A stretch of DNA of 64,000 bases from Entomortierella parvispora (GCA_963573315.1 OY752144.1:2226501-2290500), one strand, 5' to 3'. Counted from the first letter of the stretch, positions 36,101-48,694 are shown. The notes: generated by a model from the letters alone, not told the origin. Program-made: numbers and translations.

Positions 36101-39100
36101 GACTTTTTCAGGGAGAAGATACCCTCCAACGATGAGTCTTGATCCAAGGATGGGGTGATCGACGTGTCGCCGCAAAGGTATCGTCCAAGGTTCTTGACCA
36201 GCTTTGGTGTGGGCACCACGCGTAAAGTACAGAAGGGCGAATTGCACAAAATCACCAAGCTGGCTAGAGTAGTCGCAGATCGCGTCTGAAGCTCGGCGTT
36301 TTCTTCACTCTAAGGATGTTTATAAAAAAATCAAAGAGTCAGTTCGATAGCCCATTCAGGTTCCATTCCTGAAAACTAGTTTCGCGCCAAAAAAAAAAAA
36401 AAAAAAAAATCTCTCTCTAATACATACCCTCACGCTCTTCATGACACTGTTAATCACAGGGTTCAGCTTTCCGGGGAGTGTACCCAAATTAATAACAGCT
36501 GATCCAACTGCTGCAGCCACATAAAGATCGGCCTTTTCCTTGATAGATTCAAAGTAGCCGATACTGGCAATCACGCGCTCTTGGCGTCCAGTCAACAAAG
36601 GAACGGCGACCTTCCGTGTGCGAGCGCTGATTTGGTTCATAAGACTAGGAACAACAACAGCTGCAAAGTGACGCGCATACTCAATTGTGAAGTTGGTTTC
36701 ATCTCCTGTGTTACCCATGCCGGCTACCTGAGGAAGAGCCGGCAAACTAGCCTGAGGAAGCTTGCCATCACTGACAAAGGCATTCAGCATCGCTTGGATC
36801 TCTGCACGGATTCCCTTCAACACCGTGATACTCTCAAGGTAACTCAGTGGAGGCTCTGCAATAAGGCACTCGATGAGTGCAGCGGAAGCAGTCAACCCAA
36901 ATGAAAGTCCAGCTTCGGTTGGGTATTGGTTTAGGCGTTGTTTAAAGGCGGTTGCCCATTCTGCGACAATGATGGCGGACATTTGGCGACGCATTGCCCA
37001 AGGTGAATTGAAGTTGGGTTGCAAAAGGCAGTAGAATGCTGTATCCAGCTGATCCTGGGGCCAGCCAGCCATCATCAAACCCAGTGCCCTGCTAGCCGTC
37101 AGCCTGCAGCGGATCACAGAGGCAGCAGACACAAGGGCGAGATCCTGCTTCAGCATACCAACATCAACATTGTGCGAATGGTTCTGTGTTGCGTGAGCCT
37201 TTCGTCCTGCTCGAGGAGCCTCGACAACTACGGCAGCCACTCCATGTCCTGTGGGCGAGTAAAACAGGCGAGTATCCAAAGGCGTTCCGATGGGTGTGAG
37301 GAGCATGCTAAAGAATGTCTGTAGGTGAGGATGAACGACCGATGTCATCAAGGCGGAAGAGTCCAGCGATGCCATATGATCAATAAGGGCAGCCATCACG
37401 GTCAACGACAGCTCGAGAATCTCTTTTCGCTCCTCCACAATCATATTCTGATAGACCATTCGGACGACTCTGTCATCAACCCACTCCGAGATTGACTTTA
37501 GCTTGAGGAAGGTGATCATGGCGTTCAAAACTGCCATACGCACGCTGGGAATGGTATGACGGAAGAACGGGTTCAGTCGTGGGATCAAGTTCACAAGAGC
37601 GCGGCTATTTGAAATGATGAGAATGGGCTGCAAAGTCAATAACCGCCATGAAAAAAAGCTAGTCCCTTTGAATATTTTCAAAATCATACCTCTCGTCCTT
37701 GGGCTGAATCATATAATCGAGGACACTCTGGAACGTGAACAGTTTGGCCAGCAGATCCATAACACTTGCCGTAGATGCTGTCAGGTCGTCCTTCAGCACT
37801 GCAAGACAATCCCAGAGGACATTGACGACTTCTGGGATTCTGTCTGGCAACTTTGTAACAAAATTGGATGAAATTGGGACAAGCGTTGAAGCCGAAACTG
37901 CTCGCACATCATCGTCCTCGTCCTGCAAACCTAGAACTACTGCCTTGACGACGCTCTCGAGCATATCTGTTGCGTATTCCGAGTCGTTATCAAGGAGATC
38001 CCGCCTCACTGCCACAGCGTACTTGAGTCCCAGCATACCGGCATGACGCACTTCCCAAATATAATCGCGCTCCATCCCTTCCTCGAACACGTCATTTTGA
38101 TAAATGAGGCGCATTAACACTCCAAGCGTGTTCTTGACTCCCTCGTCCGACATATGTTTCAGTAGAGCTCCAAGAGTTTGTGAGCATGTCTCTCTGACTG
38201 GGGCAACAACCTAAGGGAAGTAGCGAGTTAGGGTCGGCTCAATCAGGGTAGCGGTAGGGGTCACTTAACTCGGATAAGAATATATACCTGATCAGATACG
38301 AAATCGCCAAAACGATCCAAAGAAAACACGCAGAGCAGCCTGATGGCAACATCTTCAAGCCATTCGTTGTGTCTGGTGTCGTTCTCAGCCTTGGTGCAGC
38401 CCACAATGCGACCAGCGCCGCTTCCTTGCACTTTGAGGATATCACGGAGACCAATCCCGGCTCCATGTCGCACTTCCCAGCTAGGGTCAAAGAGATCCAT
38501 GCACAGCAGGTCGCAGACCCCCTCAAAGGGCCACTCTGTCGATGTCTCCACAACGGACTGCACAGGCAATTTGGCCTCGACCACGACTTTGTTGGAATGC
38601 GACTGTGGAGTAAATTCAAAATATCCGCCTTCCTGGCCGTCGGCACCGACTTGTGGAGTGGCTGGTGTTCCTGGTGTTTCTGGTCCTTTGCGCCGTCCTG
38701 CAAGATCAATGACTCGGACCCTATAAGTATTAAATGCGGATTAGCAAATGTAAAAGTCATTATACGATAATGCAGTCGCAAGGCACACTTACTTGTCTTT
38801 GCCCTTGAATTTCAAGTCGGTCTTGGCTCGTCTCTTCAGTTTGTTTCGTTCACGAGCACTCAGGCCTTCCATGTCTGCCTCGTTTGGGATGCCAGGCGAG
38901 GGTGTCGGTGGCTTTGAACCTCCGATTGCTGCTGGAGTAGGAGGTTGCTCCTGCTTTACTCTTGGTGTAGAAATATCAGACTCGTCCACGAGATCCACTA
39001 TAAACAGATCAATTTCACTCGTTAGGTACATGTACAGACAGCTAGGTCTACCCGAGACAAAAACTTTTTGTAGTTCCAGCAACAATTACCATCCATGAAC

Positions 39101-39882
39101 TGCGATGTCATGAGCCCCAAATTAGTTGCTAAATTCTTCCTTTGAAGCGCCAGTCGCTCCGCCGGATCCAAGTCGCTCAGGTCCAAATCGTATTCTTTTC
39201 CTGCAGATCCAAGAAGTAGCTTTCCATTTTGGATCACCTGGGCAATGTCAAAGTTGGCGAACGCAAGCCGGTCATATTTCGATTGTTCTGTTGCAGAGGA
39301 CTTCTCTGATGCTGATCCGTTTTCCGACTTTACTTCCGAGTCTATGGGAATGTATGAGAGAGACGATATTAGACAAAGGGGAGGAAAAGGCACCAATGGA
39401 AAACCCCAATCGACTCGCTCGATTTCCAGGCAAACATGCCTTCGTTTGGGTTCCACTGTGGAACATTGCTAACAATGGCTTCCAGCGCCTGTCCTGCGGC
39501 AATCCTAGTATCCCAGTTTTTGCTCCGCAAATGTACAAGAACCTGCAAGCATAGAAGAAACCGAAAGAAAGAAAAAAAGTATTAAAAGTTGAGTTCTCCG
39601 ACACTTTTTTCTGCATCTTGACTTTCTAGTTTGTTTTTTTAACAGCTTACTCTTGAGAGCAGATTAAACAGTTCCGAGGGATGCTGCTTTTGGATATCGC
39701 CAAGTTGTTGCGCTGCCGTGGCCCTAACAGCCGCCGTGGAACCGGTCTCCAGGAGGAGCACCAGGCGGTCAAGTCTAACGAATTCGAAACAAGGATAACC
39801 AACAGTTAGTCAGTAGGCGCATAACATCCGCAGTGACTGATCAGTAAAGGATCGAAGAATCAGGAACTGACCTGGTAGCCAT
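33148..39882 (-). CDS. MOT1: MOT1/BTAF1, Snf2-family ATPase that removes TBP from DNA
   Basis: Twelve exons (39872..39882, 39651..39774, 39440..39542, 39090..39341, 38793..38997, 38288..38720, 37690..38210, 36428..37604, 35871..36309, 34538..35788, 33556..34438, 33148..33457) close in frame to 1902 aa; yeast Mot1 is 1867. The N-terminus (RLDRLVLLLETGSTAAVRAT, LRSKNWDTRIAAGQALEAIV) and HEAT repeats form the TBP-binding half. The Snf2 motor has CDDMGLGKTLQSI near residue 1315, LDEGHIIKN, SGTPIQNNVLELW, THVGGLGLNL and DRAHRLGQ. Exon 1 codes only 11 nt. The intron after exon 3 appears to start with GC (GAAG|GCATGT), since no in-phase GT donor exists. An A21 tract lies in the exon 8/9 intron. The role is ATP-dependent redistribution of TBP at promoters. 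Confidence 0.95.
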
Positions 39883-40743
39883 TTCTAAAGTCGCTGTATT
39901 AGGTAGAGGCCGGCGACGGTTTACCTGCTACTTTGCTTTGGATGCTTTAATCGATCGACAGACAATCGAGGGTTTTGTGGGAAGGAGGATTGATGTTCTC
40001 GTACACGATCCTATACCGGTGAAAACAGCAACGCGTTAAAGAAGGGTCCAGGTATATTCAGGGGTGCACTTGAATGAGCAGTGGCTGACATTGCTGGCAT
40101 GTAGATCACGGCACACATTGTCAAGAAGTAAGTCATCCTTGAGAAGCGCGCATGACATGCAGAAATAGTGGCAACAAAAAAACAACTGATCAGGCGGACG
40201 CGTTGCACTAGATTTTTTTTCTTTCTTTTTGTACCTGTGGATCAGTCGGACAAGTGTCTGTATGCGCTGGCTAGCCGTGACTGGATAGAAGAGCAGCGAG
40301 GAGGCAGAGGGGTGGGGGAAGCAAGAAGAAGAAAGAGGGGGAGGAGAGAGGGGGGGGGGGAGTAGGTGGAGGTGGAGGAAAGGCCAAGGCAGGGCAGGGC
40401 AGGGGTAGGGGTGGCAGAGGGAAAGGGCAAGGAGAAAAGTGGTGTGAGGAGAGGCGGAGTCGGGGGTCGGAGAGAGCGAAATCGAGACCAGCACCCGCGG
40501 TCCTAGAGACGCACGGTTTATATACAAATACTGCACACTGTCACACTTGTGCTCAAAGAGAAGAAAAGGCGAACAAGGGCGAGAAAAAAAAAAAAAGGAT
40601 CTGTGGTGGCTTGTGTGCCGCCTGTCTAGGTAGTCACGCATATTCTACGTACAAATATACTTAGCATTGTGTACGTGATTTTATGCGGAAAGTAAGAACC
40701 TGGATCAGGTGACCTGGATTGAAGACGTTCACATCGAAACAAA
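39883..40743. other. Intergenic region between MOT1 start and tRNA-Gly
   Basis: No gene is supported. The MOT1 promoter side contains GA/GT-rich low complexity (40290-40440), including a G10 run at 40351-40360. Confidence 0.5.
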
Positions 40744-40814
40744 GCGTGGTTGGTTTAGTGGTATAATTACCGCCTGCCACGCGGTAGACCCGGGTTCGAT
40801 TCCCGGACCACGCA
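40744..40814 (+). tRNA. tRNA-Gly (anticodon GCC)
   Basis: The 71-nt sequence folds as a cloverleaf. The acceptor stem is GCGTGGT/ACCACGC with discriminator A. A D-arm carries TTAGTGGTATAA, the anticodon arm is CCGC-CTGCCAC-GCGG with anticodon GCC, and the T-arm is CCCGG-GTTCGAT-TCCCGG-like with the B-box GGTTCGATTCC. There is no intron. A TTTTTG run two bases downstream is a suitable RNA polymerase III terminator. Confidence 0.96.
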
Positions 40815-41094
40815 TTTTTGCTCTTTTGTCCCTTTTTTGCTGGCAATCAGGCACCTCACGAGCTTCGGCTTGATAGCTCTTCCTAGGATTCCTTTTACAC
40901 TCAACTTGCCTGTTCAGTGGGCTCCCAGTTTTCTTGTAAGCACATCTTCGCCTCCCCAACTTTTTTGTACCAGAAACAGAATTACAGAATTGGCACATGG
41001 ACAGCTGAAGCGAAATACTTTCTGCTGGTTGACGATGAAGTTTACGATGGTGTTCCTTGAAAACAAGGTCACACAAGAACTTGACAAGAGCTTT

Positions 41095-41250
41095 TTAATT
41101 ATTGGGAGACGCGATGTTTGGGTTGCAATACTGACTATCCGCGATGCAGAGTACGGGGGCAGGGATTGGTGCAGACTCTGCGACCAAGGACATCATGGCA
41201 AAGGCGAGAGCTGCTGCGACAGCAAAGAAAGTCCAATTTGAGGATAGCAT
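41095..41250 (-). CDS. Possible small secreted peptide (51 aa)
   Basis: A short frame begins with a classical signal peptide (WTFFAVAAALAFAMMSLVAESA) and leaves a ~25-residue mature part containing two Cys and several Pro and Asn. Upstream on the same strand are a long CT-rich leader (about 41400-41515) and a TTAAATAC element near 41525, the same promoter style as neighbouring genes. An in-frame upstream ATG at 41457 would destroy the signal peptide position. No family is recognised. It may be an effector, pheromone-like or wall peptide, or a chance frame. Confidence 0.4.
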   Translation of the reverse strand: MLSSNWTFFAVAAALAFAMMSLVAESAPIPAPVLCIADSQYCNPNIASPNN

Positions 41251-41927
41251 GGCGTCAAAATCCGGGTTCTTTGGGTCCTTTGAGTTCTTTGAAAACTCGA
41301 AAGGTTCTAACTTGATGTCGGGTAAGATGAACTTGACTAAAACTGAGGACGAGGAGAGGATCGACCGTTGGTGAAGTCGAAAAGAGGCGTTTATCTGGAA
41401 GAGCTTTTTGAGGGTATGATATCGGTGAAGAGAAGCAGAGTGTGATGTTGAAGACAAAAAAAAGGGGGAGAAGAACGGAGAGATGAAAAAAAAAAAAAAG
41501 AGAGAAAGAAAAAAAATTGGTTGCGTATTTAACCGCCTCTTTCCACACTGACCAAGACGCGGTTCGGACCCATCCCAATGTCGAATCTCTTTTGGCAGAC
41601 CCCGTCATTCAGTTTCAGACCCCTCCTTTCTTTGCCATACCCTCCCTATCCCGCCTTTGGACGCCCCCTGGAAAAGGCTACGTGTTTGCGCCACGGCCGT
41701 TGTCACAATCCTGCCGAACGCTAGGCTCAACGGCAAAGGTTCCTGGTTGGCAGGGGCTGCTCACATCTAGACGGGCCTCTATCTTTAGCAAGGCAAACAT
41801 CGGAGGTCGGAAGAACCATCATCATACATGCAAAACCACTCCGAGCCCCTAGCCATCAAGAACTAAACTCCAAAGCGTGAACATTTATTAAAGATGCTTA
41901 CAACCAGGAAGAAAGATGACGCGTCAA
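41251..41927. other. Spacer between the small peptide frame and 2-IPMS
   Basis: The left part is the probable leader and promoter of the small secreted peptide frame. The right part is the 3' flank of the isopropylmalate synthase gene. No other gene was seen. Confidence 0.5.
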
Positions 41928-43807
41928 TTAAACATCGACCTTGCGCTCTCCTTGGAGACGCTCGTTCTCGTTGGCAACCAGGCGGTTGATGGCGTTCACG
42001 TAGGCCTTGGTTGCGGCTTGGATAATATCCGAATCAGTGCCATGACCGTGGTAAGTAGCCTTGATCAATCCGCCCTGCTCCTCCGCATCCTCACTGTCAG
42101 AGTGAGCAGAAGTGTCCTCTGCAATCTTTACCGAAACTTGTCCCAGAGCATCTACACCCTCGCCAACAGCCGTGATATCAAACTTGAGGAGACGAATCCT
42201 CTTGCCAACCAAGCGCTGAATGGCCTTGTACACTGCCTCAACTGGACCAGACTTGCCAGTCGCGGCATCGGCAACGTCCTCTCCCGTTACCGTGTTCTGA
42301 AGTTCTACCGTAGCCGAAGCCATGGTAGTACCAGAGACGACTTGGAGAGACTTGATAACATAGGTAGCTTTGTCTCCAGAGGCGGACGATACTTGATCTG
42401 ACAACAAGGCGATCAAATCCTGTTCCGTGACACGCTTCTTGCTGTCGGCCAAGGTCTTGAAGCTGTTGAAAGCAGCCTGGAATTCAGTCTCGTTCAAACC
42501 ATCGAATCCGAGAGCCTGAAGGCGAGCACGGAACGCGGCGCGACCAGAGTGCTTGCCAAGGACGAGGTTAACAGTGTTGGCGCCGACAGTCTCTGGGCTG
42601 ATGATCTCGTAGGTCGTCTTGTTCTTGAGAACACCATCTTGATGGATTCCAGACTCGTGCAAGAAGGCATTGGCGCCTACAATGGCCTTGTTAGGTTGTA
42701 CTACCATGCCGGACAAGGACGATACCATCTGCGAGATCCTGAAGAAGTGAGGCGTGTTGATCGTGTGGTACACAGGGAAAAAGTCGGGATGGGTGTGGAC
42801 GGCCATGACCACCTCCTCCATGGCTGTGTTTCCAGCACGCTCACCAATTCCGTTAATTGTGACCTCCACTTGACGGATTCCGTTCATGATACCAGAGAGG
42901 GTGTTGGCAGTGGCAAGTCCGAGGTCGTTGTGGCAGTGGGCGGACCAGATGACCTTGTCAGATCCTTTTGTGTTGGCGATGAGGTACTTGATCATGGCAC
43001 CGTACTCCTCTGGCATGTTGTATCCGACAGTGTCGGGGATATTGAGGGTGGTGGCACCAGCCTCGATTACGGCCGAGAGAACTGTGCACAAGAAATCCTG
43101 GTCGCTTCGTCCTGCATCCTCGGGCGAGAACTCGACATCATCGACAAGGGTCTTTGCGAACGAGACAGCGGCGACTGCTCTGGAGATACATTCCTCTCGT
43201 GTGATCTTGAGCTTGTGTTCGAGATGGATGTCGGACGTGGCGAGGAAGGTGTGAATGCGGCGGTTGGGAGCGTTGACAATGGCATCGAAGCAACGCTTGA
43301 TGTCTGCGGGCACGGCGCGGGCAAGACCAGCAATTGTCTAGAGAGGAAGGAAGGAGGGAGATGGTTGGTCAGAGATATGACAGTCACTCGGACAGAGTTT
43401 GAGCCATGTCGCAGCGCGCACATGCAAGGGCGACGTTGAGTGGACCGCCGTAGAGACACAAATGAGTAATGCGCGGGGAAATGATAAGCTCGGCTCTGCG
43501 TTTGCACAGCCTGAGCGACCAGATCGACGTTTGTCTTGATCCTTACCATGGGCTTGCCAATGGCCTCACGGCCGACCATCAGAGGGCCGACTTCGGTGGC
43601 GATCCGCTCTACTGCATCAAAGTCACCCTGGGACGCGACGGGGAAGCCAGCCTCGAGAATATCGACTCCGAGACTCGAGAGCTGTTTTGCAATCTCGATC
43701 TTTTCATTGACGGTGAGAGTGACACCGGGAGATTGCTCGCCGTCTCTGAGGGTAGTGTCAAAGATGATGAGTTTGTCCTTGTTGTTGGGGTTGTTTGCGA
43801 TGGTCAT
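41928..43807 (-). CDS. 2-isopropylmalate synthase, LeuA type
   Basis: Two exons (43547..43807, 41928..43337) give 556 aa. The enzyme condenses acetyl-CoA with 2-oxoisovalerate, the first committed step of leucine synthesis. Motifs are [36 protein letters not shown] (metal ligands), NGIGERAGN and HESGIHQDG. The C-terminal ~130 residues form the LeuA regulatory domain, which gives leucine feedback control in homologues. Length and motif wording (TTLRDGEQ) are those of the bacterial and plant LeuA class, not of the longer LEU4-type enzyme of yeasts. No mitochondrial presequence is visible, so a cytosolic location is likely. It is divergent from the MDR oxidoreductase array. Confidence 0.94.
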
Positions 43808-44621
43808 AGCTGGTTATGTGTGTGTGTATACAAGTGATGTGGGAGAGAGAGGTTGTTTTGCTTGCACGGATAGCTCGTGTGTTTGGTGGTTTGGGTATAA
43901 GTGCGACTGTGGTGGAAGAGAGAGAGAGAGAGAGACAGAAAGCAGCGGGACAGAGGTCCGAGGCGGATGTGGGGTACAGGTAAGAGAGTATGGGGAAAAG
44001 AAAAGAAGAGAGAGAGGTCTCAAGGGAGCCGTCTTTTATGGATGCGCCTGGCCACGGAACACAGAACTGGGTCAGAGATAAGATCTCGCACGGTTACACG
44101 GCGTAGAAGACCCCCATACAGATGTGTCATCTCCCCTCCCACCACGCCCTTCCTCCCTCTCTCGGACCACTCAGAGTGCGCGTGCTCGTGCTCGTCCGAG
44201 GGCGAATGATGTGTCCCAACTGCCCTCTGTTCTTGTTGCTGCCTCACAGCTCTTCCTCTCCGAACAAAGTGTCCGAGGCGCTCCATCGTAGTTACTGCAG
44301 TCAATGACAGATAGTCTGCACCCGTGTGCTGCCATTTCAAGATGAAAGCATCTCTTGTGCTGGTGGGTTCATCCGAGCATTTCGCTTGATCGGCATCTGC
44401 ACACTCCCTCGCGTATGCTGCAAAAGGCAAGGCTCTCTCTTTCTCTCTCTCTCTCCACTGTCTGCTTCTTACGCGTATCGCTGTCGTCGTGTTCGATCGT
44501 TTGTTGTGTTTACAGAGCCGATCACATCCCGTTAATAAAAAGAGCCAAGGCCCTTTTCCTTTCACCATCCTTTCCTCTCTCTTTCTTCTTTTCACAACCG
44601 ACAAAGTCTAATTGAAACGTC
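43808..44621. promoter_or_regulatory. Divergent spacer between 2-IPMS and MDR copy 1
   Basis: This 814-b region has a GA microsatellite (43917-43936) and a CT-rich leader (44430-44460, 44560-44590). No gene is supported. Confidence 0.45.
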
Positions 44622-45950
44622 ATGTCCACTTACGCTCCAGGTATCCCCGAAACAATGAGGGCGGTCCAGTGGACCGCTCCAGGCAAGGATCGAAGCGAAA
44701 CCTTGTCATTTAACGAAGCCGCCCCAGTGCCAGATGTCTTTGGCAGACAAGTGCTAATCAAGGTCCATGCCGCTGCAGTAAACCCGGTGGACTGGAAATT
44801 GATGAAGGGCGGGTTGCCTAGACTTTTGATGCCAAGTGTCAAGGTTCCTTGTTTGGATATTGCGGGAACCGTCGTTGGCTTTGGTCCCGGTGTGGGCAAG
44901 GTCCACTCCAAGGCGCTCAAGGTCAAGATAGGCGACGAGGTCATGGCCATGCTGGACTTTAGACATCCAGGCGGACTTCAAGAATACACGGCGGTGGAGG
45001 AGTCTCTTTTGGTAAAGAAACCCGAACGTTGGACCTTTGAACAGGCCGCAGCATTGCCTTTAGTCGCAACAACTGTGTGGGAAGGTCTAGTTATTCGCGG
45101 CAAGATCAAGAAAGGCGACAAGGTTTTAATCAATGGTGCTAGTGGCGGTACAGGTACGTCAGCAGCGCCACGATGGTCGCCAATTTCTCCACGCGTTCCA
45201 GGCAACTACGAGAAGAGAAAATCACGAGTTTCTAAGACGATCATTGTTTTTTTTGCTATAGGAACTGTGGGCGTACAAATTGCCAAGGCATTGGGCGCCT
45301 ATGTTGTTGGAGTTTGCTCAACATCAAATGTGCAGTTGGTCAAGGACCTTGGCGCAGACGAGGTGGTGGACTATACGATCACAGATGTGACTCAAAAGTA
45401 TCGCAACCAAGACTTTGATATTGTCTTTGACACGGTCGGAGAGGCAGCAGAGGTAAGAACGCGAATTCTCGGGCAAGTGCGTTTTCGTCTGCGACTGGAA
45501 AGGGATTGAACGGACCATGGCCAACTTTGCATGTTAACAGCCCGACTCATCTAACTCATCCTCACCCCATTAACGCATTTTTGTCGGTCTCTCCGTCTCT
45601 TTTCTCTTTCAAAGATCTGGGCGAATAGAGCTACAATCTTAAAGCCAACCGGCAATTTGATCCGTATCGTCGGTGCGGACAACGCCATGGATACCCCCTT
45701 CCACCTCCTTTATACTGGAGTTGGTATCGGAGGCAAAAAGCTAGAATCCTTCTTACAGTCTGGCCCTGGCTACCATTTGTATACTACTTTCCCGGATGGT
45801 CAAGTCTTGAACAAGGCCATTGAACAACTGGCAGAGTCTGACCCAGTCATCGATTCGTTCTATGAATTCACATTGTCATCGGTCTTGGCCGCGTTTGACA
45901 AGAGCGCGTCGTCAAGGGCCAAAGGCAAGATTATTGTCAAAATTGCGTGA
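44622..45950 (+). CDS. MDR-family oxidoreductase (quinone-reductase-like), tandem copy 1
   Basis: Three exons (44622..45153, 45262..45452, 45615..45950) give 352 aa. It is a medium-chain dehydrogenase/reductase without the zinc ligands. The catalytic domain has HAAAVNPVDWKLMKGG and DIAGTVVGFG; the Rossmann half has INGASGGTGTVGVQIAKALG followed by VVGVCSTSNVQLVKDLGADE. The fold resembles zeta-crystallin and yeast YIM1-like NAD(P)H:quinone or enal reductases; the substrate is unknown. Copy 2 has identical exon lengths and intron phases and is very similar in sequence. Confidence 0.9.
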
Positions 45951-46267
45951 GATCCTTCTTTCCTTTCAGAGTTTGCCGAGGCTTGTCATTGGGCTGTGGG
46001 GCTATGCATATGAAAAATTGTTAAGCAAGTTCATGGTCGTCTGAACTTCATTAGCGTCGGCGCGTACCTTTTCCAGTGACGTTTGTCTGCTGTGCATTGG
46101 AGGCACAGTAACTTCTCCCAGTTCCTCTTGTCCCCGACATATTGCTCCTCACGTGTTCATTTGCTTGCTCGGTTACTGTATTTATTTTCCACTCCTTTCC
46201 TTTCATCTTCCCTTCACTCTCCCATTTTCTCACAACTGACAAAAGCAAAGTAAAACCAAGCCACACC

Positions 46268-47549
46268 ATGTCCACTTATGCTCCAGACATTCCCGAAACA
46301 ATGAAGGCGGTCCAGTGGACCGCTCCGGGGACAGACCGAAGTGAAATGTTGTCGTTTAACGAAGCTGCCCCGGTGCCAGATGTCTATGGTAAACAGGTGC
46401 TGATCAAGGTCCATGCTGCCGCAGTGAACCCCGTGGACTGGAAGTTGATGAAGGGTGGGTTGCCTAGACTTATGATGCCAAGTGTCAAGGTTCCTTGTTT
46501 GGATATTGCGGGAACCGTCGTTGGCTTTGGTCCCAGTGTGGACAAGGTCCATTCCAAGGCGCTCAAGGTCAAGATAGGCGACGAGGTCATGGCCATGTTG
46601 GACTTCAGACACTCAGGTGGACTCCAAGAGTATGCAATCGCTGATGAGTCGCTATTGGTGAAGAAACCCGAACGCTGGACTTTTGAGCAGGCAGCGGCAT
46701 GGCCGTTGGTCGCAGCGACTGTGTGGAAAGGGCTTGTGGACCACGGCAAGATCAAGAAAGGCGACAAGGTTTTAATCAATGGTGCCAGTGGCGGTACAGG
46801 TACGTTTTTAAGAGCACCCCGACCAAATTTCTCGCACGCACAGGCGACCTCAGGAAGGATGGCAAATCGTCACAAAAAATTCTAAAACAGTCTTTTTTTG
46901 TCCACAGGAACTGTGGGCGTACAGATTGCCAAGGCATTGGGCGCCTATGTTGTCGGAGTTTGCTCAACTGCAAATGTACAGCTGGTCAAGGACCTTGGCG
47001 CAGACGACGTGGTGGACTATAAGACCACGGATGTGACTCAAAAGTACCGGGACCAAGACTTTGATATTGTCTTTGACACTGTTGGAGAAGCCAAAGATGT
47101 AAGAGCTCACGAGTCCTCGGACAACCCTATTTTCATTTAATGACTGGAAAAGGACCAAATGAACCGTGAACCTCCAACTCACTCAGCTCGTACACCTTTT
47201 CGTTCCCTCGCAGATCTGGGAAAATAGGGCCACAATCTTGAAGCCAACGGGCAATTTGATCCGTATCGTCGGTGCGGACAATGCCATGGACACTCCTTTC
47301 CACCTCCTTCATTCAGTAGCTGGTGTTGGAAGCAAAAAGCTGACATCCTTCGTACAGTCCGGCCCTGGCTACCATTTGTATACTACTTTTCCTGATGGTG
47401 AAATCTTGAAGAAGGCCATGGAACAACTGGCAGAGTCTGATCCAGTCATCGATTCGGTCTATGAATTCACTTTACCCTCGGTCTTGGCCGCGTTCGACAA
47501 GAGCGCGTCGTCAAGGGCTAGAGGCAAGATTGTGATCAAGATTGTATGA
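46268..47549 (+). CDS. MDR-family oxidoreductase, tandem copy 2
   Basis: Exons 46268..46799, 46908..47098 and 47214..47549 have exactly the lengths of copy 1 (532, 191 and 336 nt) and encode 352 aa. Most differences from copy 1 are conservative substitutions, for example VWKGLVDHGKIKKG against VWEGLVIRGKIKKG. The introns have diverged more than the exons, as expected under protein-level selection. Function as for copy 1: a zinc-free NAD(P)H-dependent reductase of unknown substrate. A CT-rich leader precedes the ATG. Confidence 0.9.
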
Positions 47550-47793
47550 GAATACTCGCTTTGCCAATCATTTTATTAAAGTATTCTTTTCTCCCAGTGC
47601 GCGAAGAGGCCAGTCATTGGGTGCTGGTTGCACTCCCCAAAGCAGGCTGTACCTTCGTCGAATGGTGCACTGATGGCATTGTAACATCGTCTGGGTTGTG
47701 ATCGATTTTATTTCCTTATCTTTTTTTTTGCAGCGTCTTCCCCCTCACTCTCTCTTTCACAACTGACTAGACAAAACAAGACCTTGTCGCATC

Positions 47794-48549
47794 ATGTCCA
47801 AGTACGTTCCAGGAAGAACAGCTGTGGTTTTGTAGACCGTTCCGAGTAAGGACCGAGGCGTTCAAATAATATGCCTCTGTGCCAGATGCAGATGGTAATC
47901 ACGCTCTCCTGCGCCTCTGCAGTATGGCTTCGGCTTCCTCACGCTCCTAGGAAACTACGAGAAGAAAAAACGCGACCTGTAGCAACTGTAGGCGCACAGA
48001 TTACGAAGGCATTGGACGCAAAATATTGTCACAGTTTGCTCATCTGCAAATGAGCAGCTTGTCCAGGACCTGGCACAGATGAGGCAGTGGACTATAACCA
48101 CAGACGTGACTCAAAAGTATCGCGACCAAGCATTGTCTTTGACACAATCGAAGGATCGGCAAAAGTAAGAACTCGGATTCCCGGAGAGCTGCGCTTTCAT
48201 CTGTGACCGGAAGAGGGGACCATAGCCTCTTTTTTTTTTTTTGCATATCAATGGTTCGACTCATCTAACTCACCCCATTGACACACTTTTGTCATTTTCT
48301 CGGATCTGGAAAAATAAGATCACAGTGTTGAAGTCATCCCGCAATTTGATCCGTATTCCCGGTGCGGATAGTGCCTTGGACACCCCTCACTATCTCTGCT
48401 CAGGAGCCGGTATTGCAGGTAAAAGTTGATCTCCTTGCAGTCGGGTACTGACCATCATACCCCCGAACGGCAAAGTCCTGAGCTTGGCCGCGTTTGACAA
48501 GAGCACTTTGACAAGGGCCAAGGCAAGATTGTGATCAAGACTGTGTGAG
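47794..48549 (+). pseudogene. Decayed third MDR copy
   Basis: The region begins ATGTCCAAGTACGTTCCAGG and ends GATCAAGACTGTGTGA, matching the ends of the two intact copies, but it is only 756 b with many deletions. An early TAG follows about 14 codons in, the co-factor motif is missing most of its sequence, and frameshifts are frequent. Recognisable remnants include GACGTGACTCAAAAGTATCG and TTGATCCGTATTCCCGGTGC. The remnant of intron 2 (CGACTCATCTAACTCACCCC) is closer to copy 1 than to copy 2, so it probably arose from copy 1. Confidence 0.9.
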
Positions 48550-48694
48550 ACCCTAGCAGTCATCATTCACGTTATCCTGTTGTCCGTCCATATTCACAGT
48601 CTGTGCCTAAGACGCCGTTAAAGTCTACATCCACTCTGCGTTTTATGACGCTTGTTGTTGGGTTGAAGAGGTATATATTCAAGAGATTGTCTAA

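Noticed and set aside
42549-43439. 296-codon plus-strand frame over the isopropylmalate synthase gene
   Set aside because: It is antisense to a clear LeuA match and rich in Val/Asp/Gly, as expected for a shadow frame.
48040-48264. Short frames inside the third MDR copy considered as a new small gene
   Set aside because: They overlap recognisable degraded MDR exon sequence.
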